DNA of 64,000 bases from Siphonodentalium dalli (GCA_032622095.1 CP136066.1:186658716-186722715), one strand, 5' to 3'; shown: positions 22,105-34,545, counted from the first letter of the stretch. The notes: a model not told the origin generated them from the sequence alone. Numbers and translations: made by a program.

Positions 22105-23239
22105 CAAACGTATAGCATTATACATGTGCAGTATAGTAAGCACATTCTCAGCTAAGTGGGCCCAATGGACATGATTTTTCACCGAAAAATCGAAGTTAAC
22201 CATAAGAGCCAATTCGGTTAGTTTCTTGAAGTAGAGTATCCATATAATTGAAATCTGTATTGGCGGGCGTTTTAACAAATTATCCCTTGACATACAACAG
22301 ATGGAAATATGGGCCTCCAATTTCCCATGCGACAGAATACGTTACATACGTTACCACTGCCGACTAGGCTAACGTCAATATGTATAACACATCGAGATTG
22401 CATTCGGATTTGCAAAGTATTAAAATGATCTGAAACTCGTTCAAGATCACAAAACTAGTGCTCTAATTCATTCTCTTCTCAATCCTTGGAAATTAAGCAA
22501 ACATGTATTGTGGCGGACATGCATGTTCAAAATGATATATGATTATATGATATTATAAACTAATGTATTTGGAAGTATATTATCTGCGATGGTTGTCTAT
22601 TGAAATCAAGATTTTACTATTATCATGCGTCTCGTTCACGGTGGTAACGTATTCTGTCGCTTATACCTTAAGTGCTCACCAGCTATACATTAAACATAAA
22701 ATACTCATTTGACATTAAGACAATCAATTTTATTCCATATCATGTCAAATGTACAAGTTTAATACTGTTAAATATGCATGCAATTAACAATTAAGCATGC
22801 AGTGACTGCGTAATCTGACGTCTGCGTGGTATGGATGGGGTCTCGACGTGATATATATGAACGTTGTGAAGTCAGTTACATAATTGTACATTGACGCACA
22901 CATCAGCCGTGCTCTTTAATATGAAAGCAAGTGATCACAATCGACTAGTCCACGCAATCGTGTATATATACACCTTCCCAAGAAACAACCAACACTCATT
23001 TCCTAATGAATAAACAACTCCTGGCATGTCAGGCACGAAGTCTATTGAAGCTGCCGAGCATTCCACAAATACACGGATCACATGTGAGATACTGCTTTGA
23101 GCTTACGATATATACATGTATGTTTAAAAAATACGATTTTTTCACGCCTATTTTGGAGCGCAAACCACCAAGTGACTTTATTTGATAAATGAAGGTCTGT
23201 TGTTGAAAGTTTTAGGTGGGATATGTGTTCAATTCTAGC

Positions 23240-23405
23240 CAGGGTTGGGGCGATTACATTCCAATGTAATTGATTACGATTACAATTACTTTTGATTTAC
23301 ATGATTACGATTATTGATTAAATATTTTTCAAACGTAATTGATTACGATTACATTACTTTAGTAAAATGTAACTGATTACTTTGGATTACATCTGATTAC
23401 AATGT
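23240..23405. repeat. hAT-like end fragment with GATTACGATTACA repeats
   Basis: Begins CAGGGTTGGGGCGATTACAT, followed by many short GATTACGATTAC and TGTAATTGATTAC variants. This pattern resembles the ends of some animal hAT elements that I know. No matching opposite end (CCCAACCCTG) was found in the following few kilobases, so it is probably a fragment. Confidence 0.5.
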
Positions 23406-25039
23406 TTAGTTTCCAACCATTTTGATCCCATAGGAATAACTAATGAAATAAATCAAATTAAAATATCAAATGTTATTTAATAACTATATAATACGTAAAC
23501 AAGGAACGACTGAACAAATAAAACAACCAAGCAATAAGCACATAAACGTTTTAAATTAATTTGTGATGTTTTGTCATGGAGTTGTGCACCAACATATTGG
23601 GAATAGACCATGTTTTATGTGTATTTATTTAATTTTATTAAGTATAGTTTTCATTTCGCTCGAATCCAAAATATCATCGAGTGAAATGTTAATACGCTCG
23701 TATATGCTTAGCTGCTAATTTGTATACGAAGTATTTATATAAATAACCCAAATTGCACAAGTAAGCCCAAGATAGAGTTAAAAACGAACTTAATTACAAA
23801 CTATATACCGGTACACGGACTGGCTAAATCGACTAGGACTCACTTTATCGTTCATATTGCATCAATGTGAAATGACAACTGTGGACAAAATGAAATTAAA
23901 ACATGTGTCCACAAGACACCATAAACACTCCCCCGATCCAAATTCAGTTGACCGCCGTCAATTTTGATGGGGTTTGTGGTGACTGTTTAATGCGTCTTGG
24001 GGGAGGGGTAAATTACAGCACCCTTTGTTTGACCTTAATATATAAAGGAACCGAGAAATGGAATGGGTCACCTACATGAACCGCTCTGCGTGGGCGGCTG
24101 CCATGTTCGAATAAGGAATGGAAGTCACGTGGTTCGTATAAGTTTAATAAAAGCTGAAAAATGCGACTTTTTGAAAAAACAGTGGCGGCCATTTTGAAAA
24201 AAAAAAGTGGCGTCCATATTGAAAAAAAGTGGCGGCCATTTTGAATCAGTCGACCATTATGATTGGTTTGTTGGGGGAAAAATCAGTCTTCGCAGTTCAC
24301 ATTGACCATTCATGTCAAATTGAATGCTTTGCGTCACAATAAAGTGAACGATTCTGTTACTACCGTTGATACATAATTACATGTATAAGAAGGCAGTGTA
24401 ACTCACCAAAATTGATCATAAGTGGTGTAAATTCAACATAATTGATATTTCGTTGTTTTCACTTGGTTATTTTCACGTATCCTTCCAAATAATAGTCATC
24501 GTATTTCCCGGACAGAACCGATTAAATTGGGAGAGAACCGACTCGATCGGGAGAGAACCGATCGAGATATCACCATTCGCAGTGTTCGTCGTTGTTATTA
24601 CTCGCACAATAGGATTTTCATTATGACTACGTTATTTGGGACCATAGATTATGAGGGGAATGGAAAAACGAATCGAATTATCACCTAGATGGCTCAAAAA
24701 TTGCGTTTTAACTGTCAAAAACTCACGAAAATGTATAATTTGGATCATCAGGAACCGTCACAAATCAGTCAAGAACCATCACAAATCTGCGATAGAACGA
24801 CTTCCGATGTAACAGTTCCTACACAGTGGGTGACCATTTCAGTCCATAAATTTGGCCGAAATTATTTAAATTATCTAAATATGCGGGTTTTTCTTTGAAA
24901 ACAATTTTGGCGATATCACGTACACGGGGGTGATCCAACTGGAACACAAACCATTTGCTAATTGTCATCTCAATACATCCAAAATAGCGTACAAAAGCCT
25001 CAATAGAGTATTTAAGACCATCAAGTGTGTTCCATCCCA

Positions 25040-25590
25040 TCCAATTGGTTTACGAAACCACGAGACACTCGCTGGTTGGTTTGAGATATTCGATGATGGT
25101 TTTGTACACTAGTTGGGACACTCATAGGTTGGGTTGTGGGACATTTTGCATGGGATGGATTTAGACACCAGTTGTTTTAGACACTTCTGATTCTGATGGT
25201 TTGAGGTAATCGTCGTGATACATGGGACACCCATTTGGATGGTTATGAACAGTCATTAAATGGCGCGGGACACCCAGTGGATGGTTTGGGGTTCTCAATT
25301 GATGGTTTGAGACGCTCGTTGAGTTGTTTGGGATGTTTTGGAATACTCATTTGAGCGGGGTTGGACACCATTTGGATGATTTGGGACACTAGTGGGGTTG
25401 ATTTGGGATACATATTGGGCGTTTCGAGACTCTAGTTGGCTGATTTGTGACACCAATCTATGAACTTTTTGTTTGGTATATATATAGCATATTAACTAAG
25501 ATGTTGGATTGAGACACTCGTTGCGTGGATTTACACTCTTTGGGTGGTTTGGGACCCTTGGTAAGTGGCATTGGACACTCATTGGATATA
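25040..25590. repeat. Degenerate minisatellite, unit about 30-35 bp
   Basis: Loose repeats of the form TTTGGGACACTCATTGGATGG recur through this stretch (GGGACACTCATAGGTTGGGT, GGGACACCCAGTGGATGG, TTTGGGACACTAGTGGGG and so on). Too diverged for exact unit boundaries. Confidence 0.55.
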
Positions 25591-27169
25591 TTTGGATAAT
25601 ATTTATGTTGCTTTTTACACTCATCTGATGCATAGTATAGCTTTGTGCAAATAGAAGTGATTTGCTTTTCAGAAATTGTGTATTGTTGATGAGTGATTCC
25701 TGGATCACTATTAATATTATAAAAATCAGCTTCGTACTCATAAGTGCAAATATAGTCATTATGGGGGGGGGGGGCGTGGGGTCTCTGGAGGAATACGGAA
25801 CCTAGAAAATCTGATTTATTTGAACATTCCTGGGGTGTAACACATTTGAGGCATCAAACCTTTCGTACGCGATTGTGTAAATAAAACCCAGCAGGCTCTC
25901 GGTTAATAGCCAGTTATGTTGGAAGGGCCACGTTAGATGGTTTATCAATCTAAACCTCCCCATTATATGAAAATGTCATAGTGTATATTTGTATCTTTCT
26001 TCTGCTCATATTACCTGAAAATCCCTCAGAATTAATATAATACACCCTTACACCAGTTTTGTTATTATTGAATGTCATTATTCCATTTAGTATAAAGAAA
26101 GGGCTAAATAATTCATCTCACATGGAGATACTTCGAATTGCGCAATGTCCATGATATACCTGGATATACAGGGTATTATGCTTATCCGTGCATGCTTGAC
26201 GAGTGTTTCTATCATATGGAAATTAAGGGAGGGGAAAATGACGCTTCGTTGGTGCAGGTAATATATGCGTACACAACAAAGAACAAATCGAGTACATGAG
26301 ACATTGCGATTTAATGACCGTTTCATGCATAACATCGAGATGTCGAGCTATCATGCAGGTGTTTTATGGGCTGAAACGTTGGAATCTCGATCATGAACCC
26401 TACGTAGCTATTAATTGTATGATGCTGCAATACTCGCTATATCTATATTTGCGAATGTTGGAAGAACCCGTTGTAAACTCGATGAAAACTCGAACCTAAC
26501 ATGGGGTGCAAATAGAAATTACTGGAAGGGGTGCATTTAGAAACTATAGGTGAACACCCCTAACAGGGACCTCCAGCCACGTCCCTGCTAACTCGTGAGT
26601 TACACTGATTTAACACAGCATAGCCTATACTATTAATGACATCAGAACATATATGAAACACAAACAAACATACATGCTTTAACTCTTGCGCATGCACCCA
26701 CACCCTAAAGATGATCCATGTGCCGGTCTGTCCGAATTATAATTGGGATATTTTCAAGCAGAAACGGTCAAAATGTGAAGCATATCATTCGCATCTTTGA
26801 CATCCCAGCTCTGGTTTGGCGACATTTCATCGCATGATCGATCTGCGGCTTTGATACCCGAAGTTATGATGGGTACCCACACTTGGACTTAGCTAGTATT
26901 TTTGCGAACTGCTCTGCAGGTTGGACAATTTTATGGTTAATTAAACATATATTTTTCTATTGATACACACATTATCCGCCATCTACGACTGATAATTATG
27001 GTTCAAACGAACCACCTAAAGTCAGAATGTGTCTACTATTTATGATAAAAGCGGAAATGAGTCGGAATTTCTATTAAAGTTATCGGGTGAGAGCAAGCTG
27101 TGGTCGCTATCTCATTGAGGGGATATTCCGCTTTGCGAAGTTATGTTTTAATAGTGGATATCACCCCAT

Positions 27170-27657
27170 TTAAAGGTACTCAATCCGAACAGAGGGTCCC
27201 CATCTCAACAGATTCCAACAACAACAATCCGATCAAAGGGTCCTATATTACTATTTCTTTGGCTTTGGGGGTAAAAAATATTTGATTCGAGTCGAGGAAC
27301 CCATCAAACAAAGCTCAGAGTTATTAGATATTGATTTTTGAAATTTGTTATTTGCTGGAGATGAGTACTAATAATTGCCTTCAACTGCCGTAATCTGCTC
27401 GGGATGTGTACACCAAAATCTATTCAAACAGACAAGGATGGATAACTCTAAAATCAAGTGGTAATAATAACGCAATTTTGACTGAGTTCTGGGCCAGAAA
27501 GTATTCCCGATAATGAAAAATAATAGATTTCTAAAATCGATATCTAACAAATCTGAGCTTTGATGGGTGACTTCATCGACTCGAATCAAATATTTTTGAC
27601 CCCCGAAGCCATTGAAATAGTAATTGAGAGGAGTTTTATCGGATTGAGTACCTTTAA
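27170..27657. mobile_element. MITE, TTAA-flanked, AGGTACTCAATC ends, second copy
   Basis: TTAA|AGGTACTCAATCCGA at the left and GGATTGAGTACCT|TTAA at the right. Internal sequence includes TGATTCGAGTCGAGGAACCC and, inverted, CGACTCGAATCAAATATTTT, so the element is close to palindromic in its outer thirds. Confidence 0.82.
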
Positions 27658-27973
27658 GGACAAGGGGGTCGATACAATTTTACTCAATTTACCATCACTC
27701 TGAAGTCTGAAGTTAGCGGACGTAATTTCGTTGTGTTTTTGCTGTTTAACCATTCGACAAACCTCGTCAGATTCCGTCATCCTTGGCCCGCAGAGGTCAC
27801 AGGTCGAGGAGTTCAGAATAGCTGTTTAACGTCAAGAAAAATTATCAATGGAAGCATCCGGCATCCGATATATGTGCCCGACGTCATCCGGCGTACGGTG
27901 GTCTGGCATCTGGAATACGCCATAACAGACCCCGCATCCGGCGTACGAAAAGGGGGGTCGTCACCCTCAAATA

Positions 27974-29100
27974 TGCACCAGGATTTTTCGGAACTGTTTT
28001 GAACTTCGAAGAAAGTTTCCAGAAATATGTTCGCACCTTACTGTCTCTGCGAAAAAAAAAACGATTCCGCACGCTTTTAGACTTGATCTCAACTCATTTC
28101 CCTAGTTTCAAGTTACATAAAATAGGATTCTAATGGGCCGTACTATTGCCCACTTTTATTTTCCATGCAGGGTATATATATAATATATTTATAATAATAA
28201 AACACGAAGCTGTTGGCAGATGGATCGGTTTAGCCTGCCCGTGTAATACGAGTCTCAGCTGTCTGGACATCGACGCAATCATGTCTGGTGTTTTGCGCGA
28301 CATGTGACGTCCTGGTGTGCGTTGTGACGTCATGGCGTCGTTATCGGTTTCCAGAAAGAAATCTTTCAATATTGTTCTTTTATGAACGATTTATTACCAA
28401 AATAAAACCAGATAACAATGCAATTTAAGTATATATGTGGATTTAATTTACAATTGGTGCAACCGTTTCATATTAGCGCATGTGCATTCTTTACATTATG
28501 TACTTCCGGTATGACGTAATATATTCGCGGAAGGACAAATAAACAGACAAATAAATGGACCGAAAACATTACTTGCGTCCAGTATAGACTGGCGCAAATA
28601 ATGAACATTAGAACAAAGTTTATCTATATCTCTATATTCTTAGTGGTGATATTCTTTAGACTTTTTCACATTTACCCACTGCGAGTGCCGTGGGTCCCTT
28701 TAATACTATGGGCTGTATCTGGGCTTTGTGTTATTTCTCTCTATGGCTGGAGTAATTAGATGGATAATTCTATGCTGTCCACATGAGAACTATTCTCTAG
28801 ACCAGCATTGCATAATTTAGTCTCGGGGCGAGTAACCCCAACCCCCCCCCCCCAATCATAATTTGCTCAAAAATGGCGGCAAAATATCAGCAAGGTGTTA
28901 GACTAATGAGATATCCCAACAACTCGACTTGGATACAGCAAAACACGGATATTTAACAGATTTGGCTTTCAAATTTCGCTTCCTTAAATGTTACCAAATT
29001 CACTTGAACTCATATCTTCTGAACAGTCATATTTAGTGAGGAAGCATCAATTTATACCTAGCTCATACACTATCTTTTTTGTTTGAGCTATTAATCCTTT
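27974..29100. other. Gene-free region
   Basis: No exon recognised. A poly-C run is at about 28842-28852. The short frame at 28130-28369 on the minus strand has no recognisable content. Confidence 0.4.
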
Positions 29101-29103
29101 CAT

Positions 29104-29300
29104 TGCATCATTGATGTGTAGTTATCCCATAAGAAATGTTCAGATAATAAGTTTAACCCTTTCTATACTAAAGCATCATTGATGAGTAGTTATCCCATAG
29201 GAAATGTTCAGATAATAAGTTTAACACTTTCTATACTAAAGCACCATTGACGAGTAGTTATCCCATAGGAAGTGTTCAGATAATAAGTTAATATCTGAAC
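29104..29300. repeat. Three-copy tandem repeat of about 70 bp
   Basis: Units carry TAGTTATCCCATAGGAAATG then TTCAGATAATAAGTTTAAC. A related sequence, partly inverted, is at about 34735-34830, so the unit belongs to a dispersed repeat. Confidence 0.8.
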
Positions 29301-29373
29301 ACGTAATATCTGAACACGTTCCTCAATAGGACTCCTGTACTTTTATTTATCTGTCTGCTTTTTTCACCTTATT

Positions 29374-29590
29374 ATAACCCTTTCAATGATGGGAGCATTA
29401 AATATCAATAGGAAGCCTCGCATGTATAAGAGCATGTACTGGCTTATAAGGTCAAGGTAAATATTGTCAGGCCAATGCATTCTCTTTTTAAGTGAGGCTC
29501 CCTATGGGACTCACATACCTGTATATAAGAGAATGCATTGGCACAGGGTTTTTGCAAACTTTCAGGAAGCTCCAGTCATGGAAAGGTTAA
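29374..29590. mobile_element. piggyBac-like MITE, CCCTTTCAATGA/TCATGGAAAGG ends
   Basis: Starts TAACCCTTTCAATGATGGGA and ends CAGTCATGGAAAGGTTAA. Inside are two diverged copies of the CCAATGCATTCTCTT hairpin and the phrase AATATTGTCAGGCCAATGCA. Same family as the elements at 35314 and 36500. Confidence 0.65.
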
Positions 29591-29633
29591 CATCCCTCCA
29601 CTGAATAATAGACCATTCCAATGTATACTTTTT

Positions 29634-30260
29634 AGCTCACCTGAGACGAAGTCTCCGGTGGAGCTATAGTCATCACTCCTCGTCCGTCGTCCGTCCGTGC
29701 GTCCGTCTGTCTGTCCGTCCGTCAACTTTTTTTTAAACATCTTCTCTGAAACCATCATACCGAATTGGTTCATATTTGGTGTGGATGTTCCCTAGGTGAC
29801 TCTCATTCAGATTTGTTCAAATGAGGTCACCAAGTCAAATAGTTTTGATGTCAGGACCATAACTATTTTTCCACATAGTAATTCTTAAAACGACTTCTTT
29901 TCTGAAGTTGTCAGGCCGAATGGGTTCATATTTGGTATGAGGGTACCTTGGGTGACTGTGGTTCAGATTTGTTCAAATGAGGTCACTGGGTCAAATGTGG
30001 GTGGGGCTATGGACATAAATCTTAAAAAAAAAATTCAATTTAACTTATTGCTCAATTTAACCAAAATAAAAAATATATATATATTTTATTTTTAATAAAT
30101 AATTGTTTTTTATTAAATAAAATATTTTATTTTTAAATAAAATAAAAAAAAACTCATTAAAATTTTGAAGAACCTATGACATTACATCTTTGGGAGGGGG
30201 GGAGGTACCTCTAGTCACTCCACTATATTTGGTTGAAATCAGGGGTTTGGGAGAAATCAG
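29634..30260. repeat. Molluscan-type dispersed repeat (AGCTCACCTGAGACGAAGTC)
   Basis: Begins AGCTCACCTGAGACGAAGTC TCCGG, followed by repeats of GTCCGTCCGT at 29680-29725 and by paired paragraphs with CAGATTTGTTCAAATGAGGT at about 29810 and 29966. I know this repeat type from bivalve and other lophotrochozoan genomes; it lacks an open reading frame of note. A related, more diverged stretch continues at 31680-32220. Confidence 0.7.
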
Positions 30261-30450
30261 GAACAGACAGATGTACAGAAATGTTCAGTAAATGACTTTA
30301 ATCCTTGTATTTTCTACTACAGCAAGCCACCCATGTGCTCTGATGGACACATGTTTATACAACTGGCAGATGGGTAGATAACATCTGCTGTGCCATAGTG
30401 CTTTCCATCCCCAGAGAGTGTAATTCATGTCATTTGTAATTTAAATGAGA

Positions 30451-30850
30451 TTAACCCTTTACCCAACAAAACGGCCAAAACCGGCCAAATAAAGCTTCAA
30501 CAGCCTAAAATATCTTCGGTCTGTCTCAATAGAACCATACAAATATGGATATCATTGGAACCGGCTCCTTGACCACATTGTGATAGTTACAGTTATGCCC
30601 TGTGCCAATGCATTCTCTTATATATGCGAGTCGACCATAGGTCGCCTCGCATATATAAGAGAATGCATTGGCCTAAAAAAAATCTTTTTTTAACACTTTT
30701 TTCCATTTTTTCTTACATTCTTTAACAATTTTATAATTTTTAATGTGTTAAGCCAATGCTTTCTCTTATATATGCGAGGCGACCTATGGTCGACTCGCAT
30801 ATATAAGAGAATGCATTGGCACAGGGCCGTTCTGTTGGGTAAAGGGTTAA
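30451..30850 (+). mobile_element. piggyBac-like MITE with twin hairpins, copy A
   Basis: TTAA|CCCTTTACCCAACA at the left and TGTTGGGTAAAGGG|TTAA at the right. It contains two near-perfect palindromes, each with arms GCCAATGCATTCTCTTATAT plus ATGCGAG and the reverse complement, separated by TTTTACCATTTTTTCTTACA-like sequence. Copies B, C and D at 39112, 48397 and 52362 are almost identical. CCCTTT after TTAA is characteristic of piggyBac-type ends. Confidence 0.9.
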
Positions 30851-30944
30851 TGGTGTTATCAATGAAGCACCCTTGTTGTTTACATTATCACTCAGTGGTC
30901 ATTAAAATCAGATTAATTTCATTTTCTCCAAGTTTGAATTAAGA

Positions 30945-31380
30945 GTGTCTGGCATTTGTAGAATGAGGTTCCCAGAGGGTGAATTTAGGGGGTTGCTCCA
31001 CACAGCAGGCTAGCATAACCAAATACACCCTCTGAGAACCTTATTCTGCTTAGGCCTCATCTTCTGGGAAGTATCTATAGTATCAAATTTACATTGTTGT
31101 TAGTTAAATTTCCCTTCTAGGAAGTTTATATATCCCCTAATTTGCAGAAGATAAAATTCATGATTGAGGTGCCCAATGGGTGAACATCACCAACTTCAAC
31201 TGGGGAACTTCAATCTTATTCTAGGTCTTCCATAGCAGTTGAGGGCCTTATCAGAATGAGGTCCCCAGAGGGTGAATTTAGTGATACTAGCCGGCTGTGC
31301 AGGATAGCGTCACTAAATTCACCCTCTGGGGACCTCATTCTGCAAATGACAGACACACTATCACACTATTTCAAGGCTTG
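30945..31380. mobile_element. hAT-like MITE (CAAGCCT family), left-truncated
   Basis: The left part starts inside the terminal repeat (GTGTCTGGCATTTGTAGAAT); the right end is intact (AAATGACAGACACACTATCA to TATTTCAAGGCTTG). Internal hairpins with GAGGGTGAATTTAG and CTAAATTCACCCTC arms occur at both sides. A further partial copy follows at about 31430-31670, duplicating the interior (TCATCTTCTGGGAAGTATCT). Confidence 0.7.
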
Positions 31381-31679
31381 ATTGTATAATACATTGTGTT
31401 GCTTGAGGCCAGGCATGCACAATGTAGAAACAGACACACTTTTTGTGATGCTATCCCGCACAGCAGGCTAGCATCACCAAATTCACCTCATTCTGCTTAG
31501 GCCTCATCTTCTGGGAAGTATCTATAGTATAAAATTTACATTGTTAGTTAAATTTCCCTTCTAGGAAGTCTCTATATCCCCTAATTTGCAGAAGATAAAA
31601 TTCATAAATGAGGTGCCCAATGGGTGAATATCACCAACTTCAACTGGGGAAGTTAATTCTTATCCTTATCGATTTGTGA

Positions 31680-32220
31680 AAATGGGATCACAAAGTCAAA
31701 TAAGGGCAGAGCAAGAGACTTAACTATTTCACTACATAGTAATTCTTAAAATATGTTTGCAAGAACTAGTTGGCTTATATAGAATGGAATGTTCTTCCTT
31801 GACTGCAATGCAGATTTTTTTTAATGTAATGGGGTCACCTGGTCAAATAGGGGCCAAGCGAAGGACAGTTTCCCTCTTAATATGCTTCCTTCACAAGGAC
31901 CATCAGGTCTATTTTACTGGGATTCAAATTTATTCAGATGGGGTCACCAGGTTAAATAGGGTGGGAGAATTACTATAGAGACATATAGTTATGTCCCTGG
32001 TCCCACCGTGGGACCAGGGACATAACTATATGTCTCTATAGTAATTCTTAAAATGTCTTCTCTGTCTTCTCAAGAGAGTTTGGACTATTTAGCTTTAATA
32101 CATATAGTATGGAGGTATCAGGAGGATCCTTTAGTGACTGAGATTCAGATTTGTTAAAATGAGGTCAACCTGTCAAGAAATGGCAGGCTATGGGGAGTTA
32201 ACACTTTTGTGTCCAATAAA
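31680..32220. repeat. Diverged molluscan-type repeat
   Basis: Resembles 29634-30260: paragraphs ending GGGGTCACCTGGTCAAATAG and GGGGTCACCAGGTTAAATAG and phrases such as AATGAGGTCAACCTGTCAAG. It contains the 83-bp palindrome annotated next. Confidence 0.5.
31966..32048. repeat. Perfect 83-bp palindrome
   Basis: The 41-bp left arm 31966-32006 and right arm 32008-32048 are exact reverse complements around a single C at 32007. The left arm begins AGAATTACTATAGAGACATA and ends CCCTGGTCCCAC. If transcribed it would form a hairpin almost without a loop. Confidence 0.95.
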
Positions 32221-32332
32221 ATCATCGAAATACCAAATTCATTAAAACATCTACCTTGGAACCACCTGACTGATTGGTCTGACATACATGTATTGTGTTT
32301 TGGGTCCATGGATAATTGGGCTTCAAACATGT

Positions 32333-32761
32333 TTAAATGGTTTTAGAAAAAGGCGCTTGTGAGATTGGAAATTTCCAACAATTGAGAAAGTTTGAGGTGT
32401 CGGTTGTGAAATTCCAACCTAAGACTTGGGAGTCTGGAGCCCGGTCGGGAGGGGACTTGTTGAGCTGGAGGAGGGGGGTGATCAGTAGTGTACAGTTGGC
32501 AATTTCAAGGTGGATTTTCACCAATCTACATACTTGAAGTCTCTCTAGCCACATATCCTGTTTAAATCTACTTCTTTTAAAGTGATTATGAAAAGTGCTG
32601 ACTGTTTTGGTCTCCAGAGTCCCAGTCTTAGCAGTCTGGTGAGCGACCCCACAGTCATTGACTGTCTTGTTAAAAGACTGGCAGAATCCATTCAATATAA
32701 AGAGGGTTAAAATAGGTGAAGACAATGATGAATATTCACTTTTATGTGCGACATCTTCCAT
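32333..32761 (-). CDS. Unrecognised 142-codon open frame
   Basis: An open frame on the minus strand starting MEDVAHKSEYSSLSSPILTL. I recognise no domain or motif. It is longer than most random frames here, but composition is unremarkable and flanking splice sites were not obvious. It may be chance, or a remnant of a gene or element. Confidence 0.15.
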   Translation of the reverse strand: MEDVAHKSEYSSLSSPILTLFILNGFCQSFNKTVNDCGVAHQTAKTGTLETKTVSTFHNHFKRSRFKQDMWLERLQVCRLVKIHLEIANCTLLITPLLQLNKSPPDRAPDSQVLGWNFTTDTSNFLNCWKFPISQAPFSKTI

Positions 32762-33242
32762 TTTCGAGCAAATAATGCAGGTTCCCGGCCCGATTCTTCG
32801 ATAGACTTTTCAGTTTCAATTCCTTGGAGAAATCCCTATTACAATTAGTGTATATACCTGTTTTCCAATTATCTATGGGAGAGAATGACACATAATATAG
32901 TGTATATCTATTGCACCTTTATTAATAGATAATAGTGGAGGATTTGTATATGAGATATGTATATATTACATCTTTGGTAAACCTGTAAATAAATAAAACT
33001 GTTTAACATGCCTTCTGACACTAAAGCTGAATTAGTCAAGTTTCCTCTACCAAATAGTCAATTAACAAGAGAACGGCATTTTCATGATATATAAAACGTC
33101 CAAGTACGCAGGCAAATAAAATGGAAAGACCTGAATAAAATAAGAAATATTTTTTTTTAGACTAAATGGACATAAAAGGATTAGAAATGCCAATATTTTA
33201 TTATATCGATGCAGTCTTTATTTAAGACTAGTTAGTTCCCTC

Positions 33243-33945
33243 TAAAAGGATACCCCAATGAATGTTTCTGAGAGCCTGGATACCCTAATCCAAGTTTCGA
33301 GATCCTGGATACCTAAATCAATGTTTCGAGATCCCGGGTACCCAAATAAATGTTTTGAGATCCCGGATACCCAAATCAACATTTCTAAATCATGGATACA
33401 CTAATCAATGTTTCAAGGTCTTGAATACCCTGATCAATGTTTTGAGATCCCGGATACCCTAATCAATGTTTCGAGAGCTTGGATACCCTAATCAGTGTTT
33501 TGAGATCCTGGATACCCTAATCAATGTATCAGTGTTTGGAGAGCTTGGATACCCTAATCAGTGTTTTGAGATCCTGGATACCCTAATCAATGTTTCGAGA
33601 GCTTGGATACCCTAATCAGTGTTTTGAGATCTTGGATACCCTAATCAGTGTTTTGAGATCCTGGATACCCTAATCAATGTTTTGAGATCCTGGATACCCT
33701 AATCAGTGTTTTGAGATCCTGGATACCCTAATCAATGTTTTGAGATCATGGATACCCTAATCAGTGTTTTGAGATCCTGGATACCCTAATCAATGTTTCG
33801 AGAGCTTGGATACCCTAATCAGTGTTTTGAGATCCTGGATACCCTAATCAATGTTTTGAGATCCTGGATACCCTGATCAATGTTGTGAAATCCTGGATAC
33901 CCTAATCAGTGTTTTGAGAGCTTGGATACCCAAATCAACTTGTAC
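33243..33945. repeat. 29-bp minisatellite, about 24 units
   Basis: Head-to-tail units of the form GAGATCCTGGATACCCTAAT CAGTGTTTT with a few variants (GAGAGCTTGG, CAATGTTTCG). The left end is more diverged than the middle. It is followed by AATGGAAACATGCAAACTTG; the same order occurs at 62095-62235, where a few diverged units precede ACGGAAATATGCAAACTTGA. Confidence 0.93.
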
Positions 33946-34121
33946 TATCCTGTGTTCTATAATCAATGGAAACATGCAAACTTGACCAATTGAGCAACAC
34001 TAAATCAAAGGCACACAGATTGACGGCAATAAACTTCATAACAATCGGCTCCATTCAGATAAGTCAACTGATTGGATGGTTGAGAAATTCATAGATTTTC
34101 AAGGAATCACGTGGCTACTTG

Positions 34122-34545
34122 TTGAAACTATCATTTGCAGAATGAGGTCCCCAGAGGGTGAATTTAGTGATGATACCACACATAGTGGGCTAGTATCACC
34201 AAATTCACCCTCTGTGGACCTCATTCTGCTTAGGCCTCATCTTCTGGGAGGTATCTATAGTCCCAAATTAACATTGTTTTTATTTACTTTTTCCCTTCTG
34301 GTTAGTTTCTATATCCCCCAATTAGCAGCAGAAAATAAAATGCATAATCGAGGTGACTAATGGGTGAACATTACCAATTTCAAGTGGGAAACATCAATAT
34401 GATGCTAGGTCTCCCATAGCAGAGTGAGGATCCCAGAGGGGGAATTTGGTGATGCTAGCCCACCATGCAGGCTAGTGTCAGTAATTTCACCCTCGGGGGA
34501 CCCCATTTTGCAATTGTCCGGCACCATATTTTCAGGCCTAACTCT
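34122..34545. mobile_element. hAT-like MITE (CAAGCCT family), diverged copy
   Basis: Left hairpin at 34137-34235 (GAATGAGGTCCCCAGAGGGT and its inverse), interior TCATCTTCTGGGAGGTATCT, right hairpin at 34420-34510. The right end reads TCCGGCACCATATTTTCAGG, the subfamily also seen at 60591. Confidence 0.65.

Larger units (their letters stand above)
20920..27969. mobile_element. 7.05-kb element, TGAGGG family, with nested MITEs
   Basis: The ends match over at least 17 of 18 bases: TGAGGGTGGCGACCCCCC at the left and TGAGGGTGACGACCCCCC reading inward from the right. AATA flanks both ends (20916-20919 and 27970-27973). As in the 3-kb copy at 10555, the left end carries GGCATCCGGAATACGCCATA then GGCATCCGGAATACTATTT, and the right end carries GCATCCGGCGTACGAAAAGG. 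The interior contains two TTAA-flanked MITEs, a hAT-like end fragment, an inverted repeat and degenerate minisatellite. I recognise no transposase in any frame, so this copy appears non-autonomous. Confidence 0.8.

Noticed and set aside
24689-24898. 69-codon frame with EPSQISQEPSQI
   Set aside because: Short, with a local direct duplication, and no gene context inside the 7-kb element.
29576-29773. Frame with TDGQTDGRTDGRRT
   Set aside because: Translation of the GTCCGTCC repeat portion of a dispersed repeat.
30745-30942. Short frames starting MLSQCFLLYMRG, also seen at 39029, 52591 and 36493
   Set aside because: Translations of the MITE hairpin; identical peptides arise wherever the MITE occurs, in either orientation.
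33243-33945. CRISPR-like or zinc-finger-like regular repeat
   Set aside because: Head-to-tail 29-bp minisatellite without spacers and without an open frame across it.
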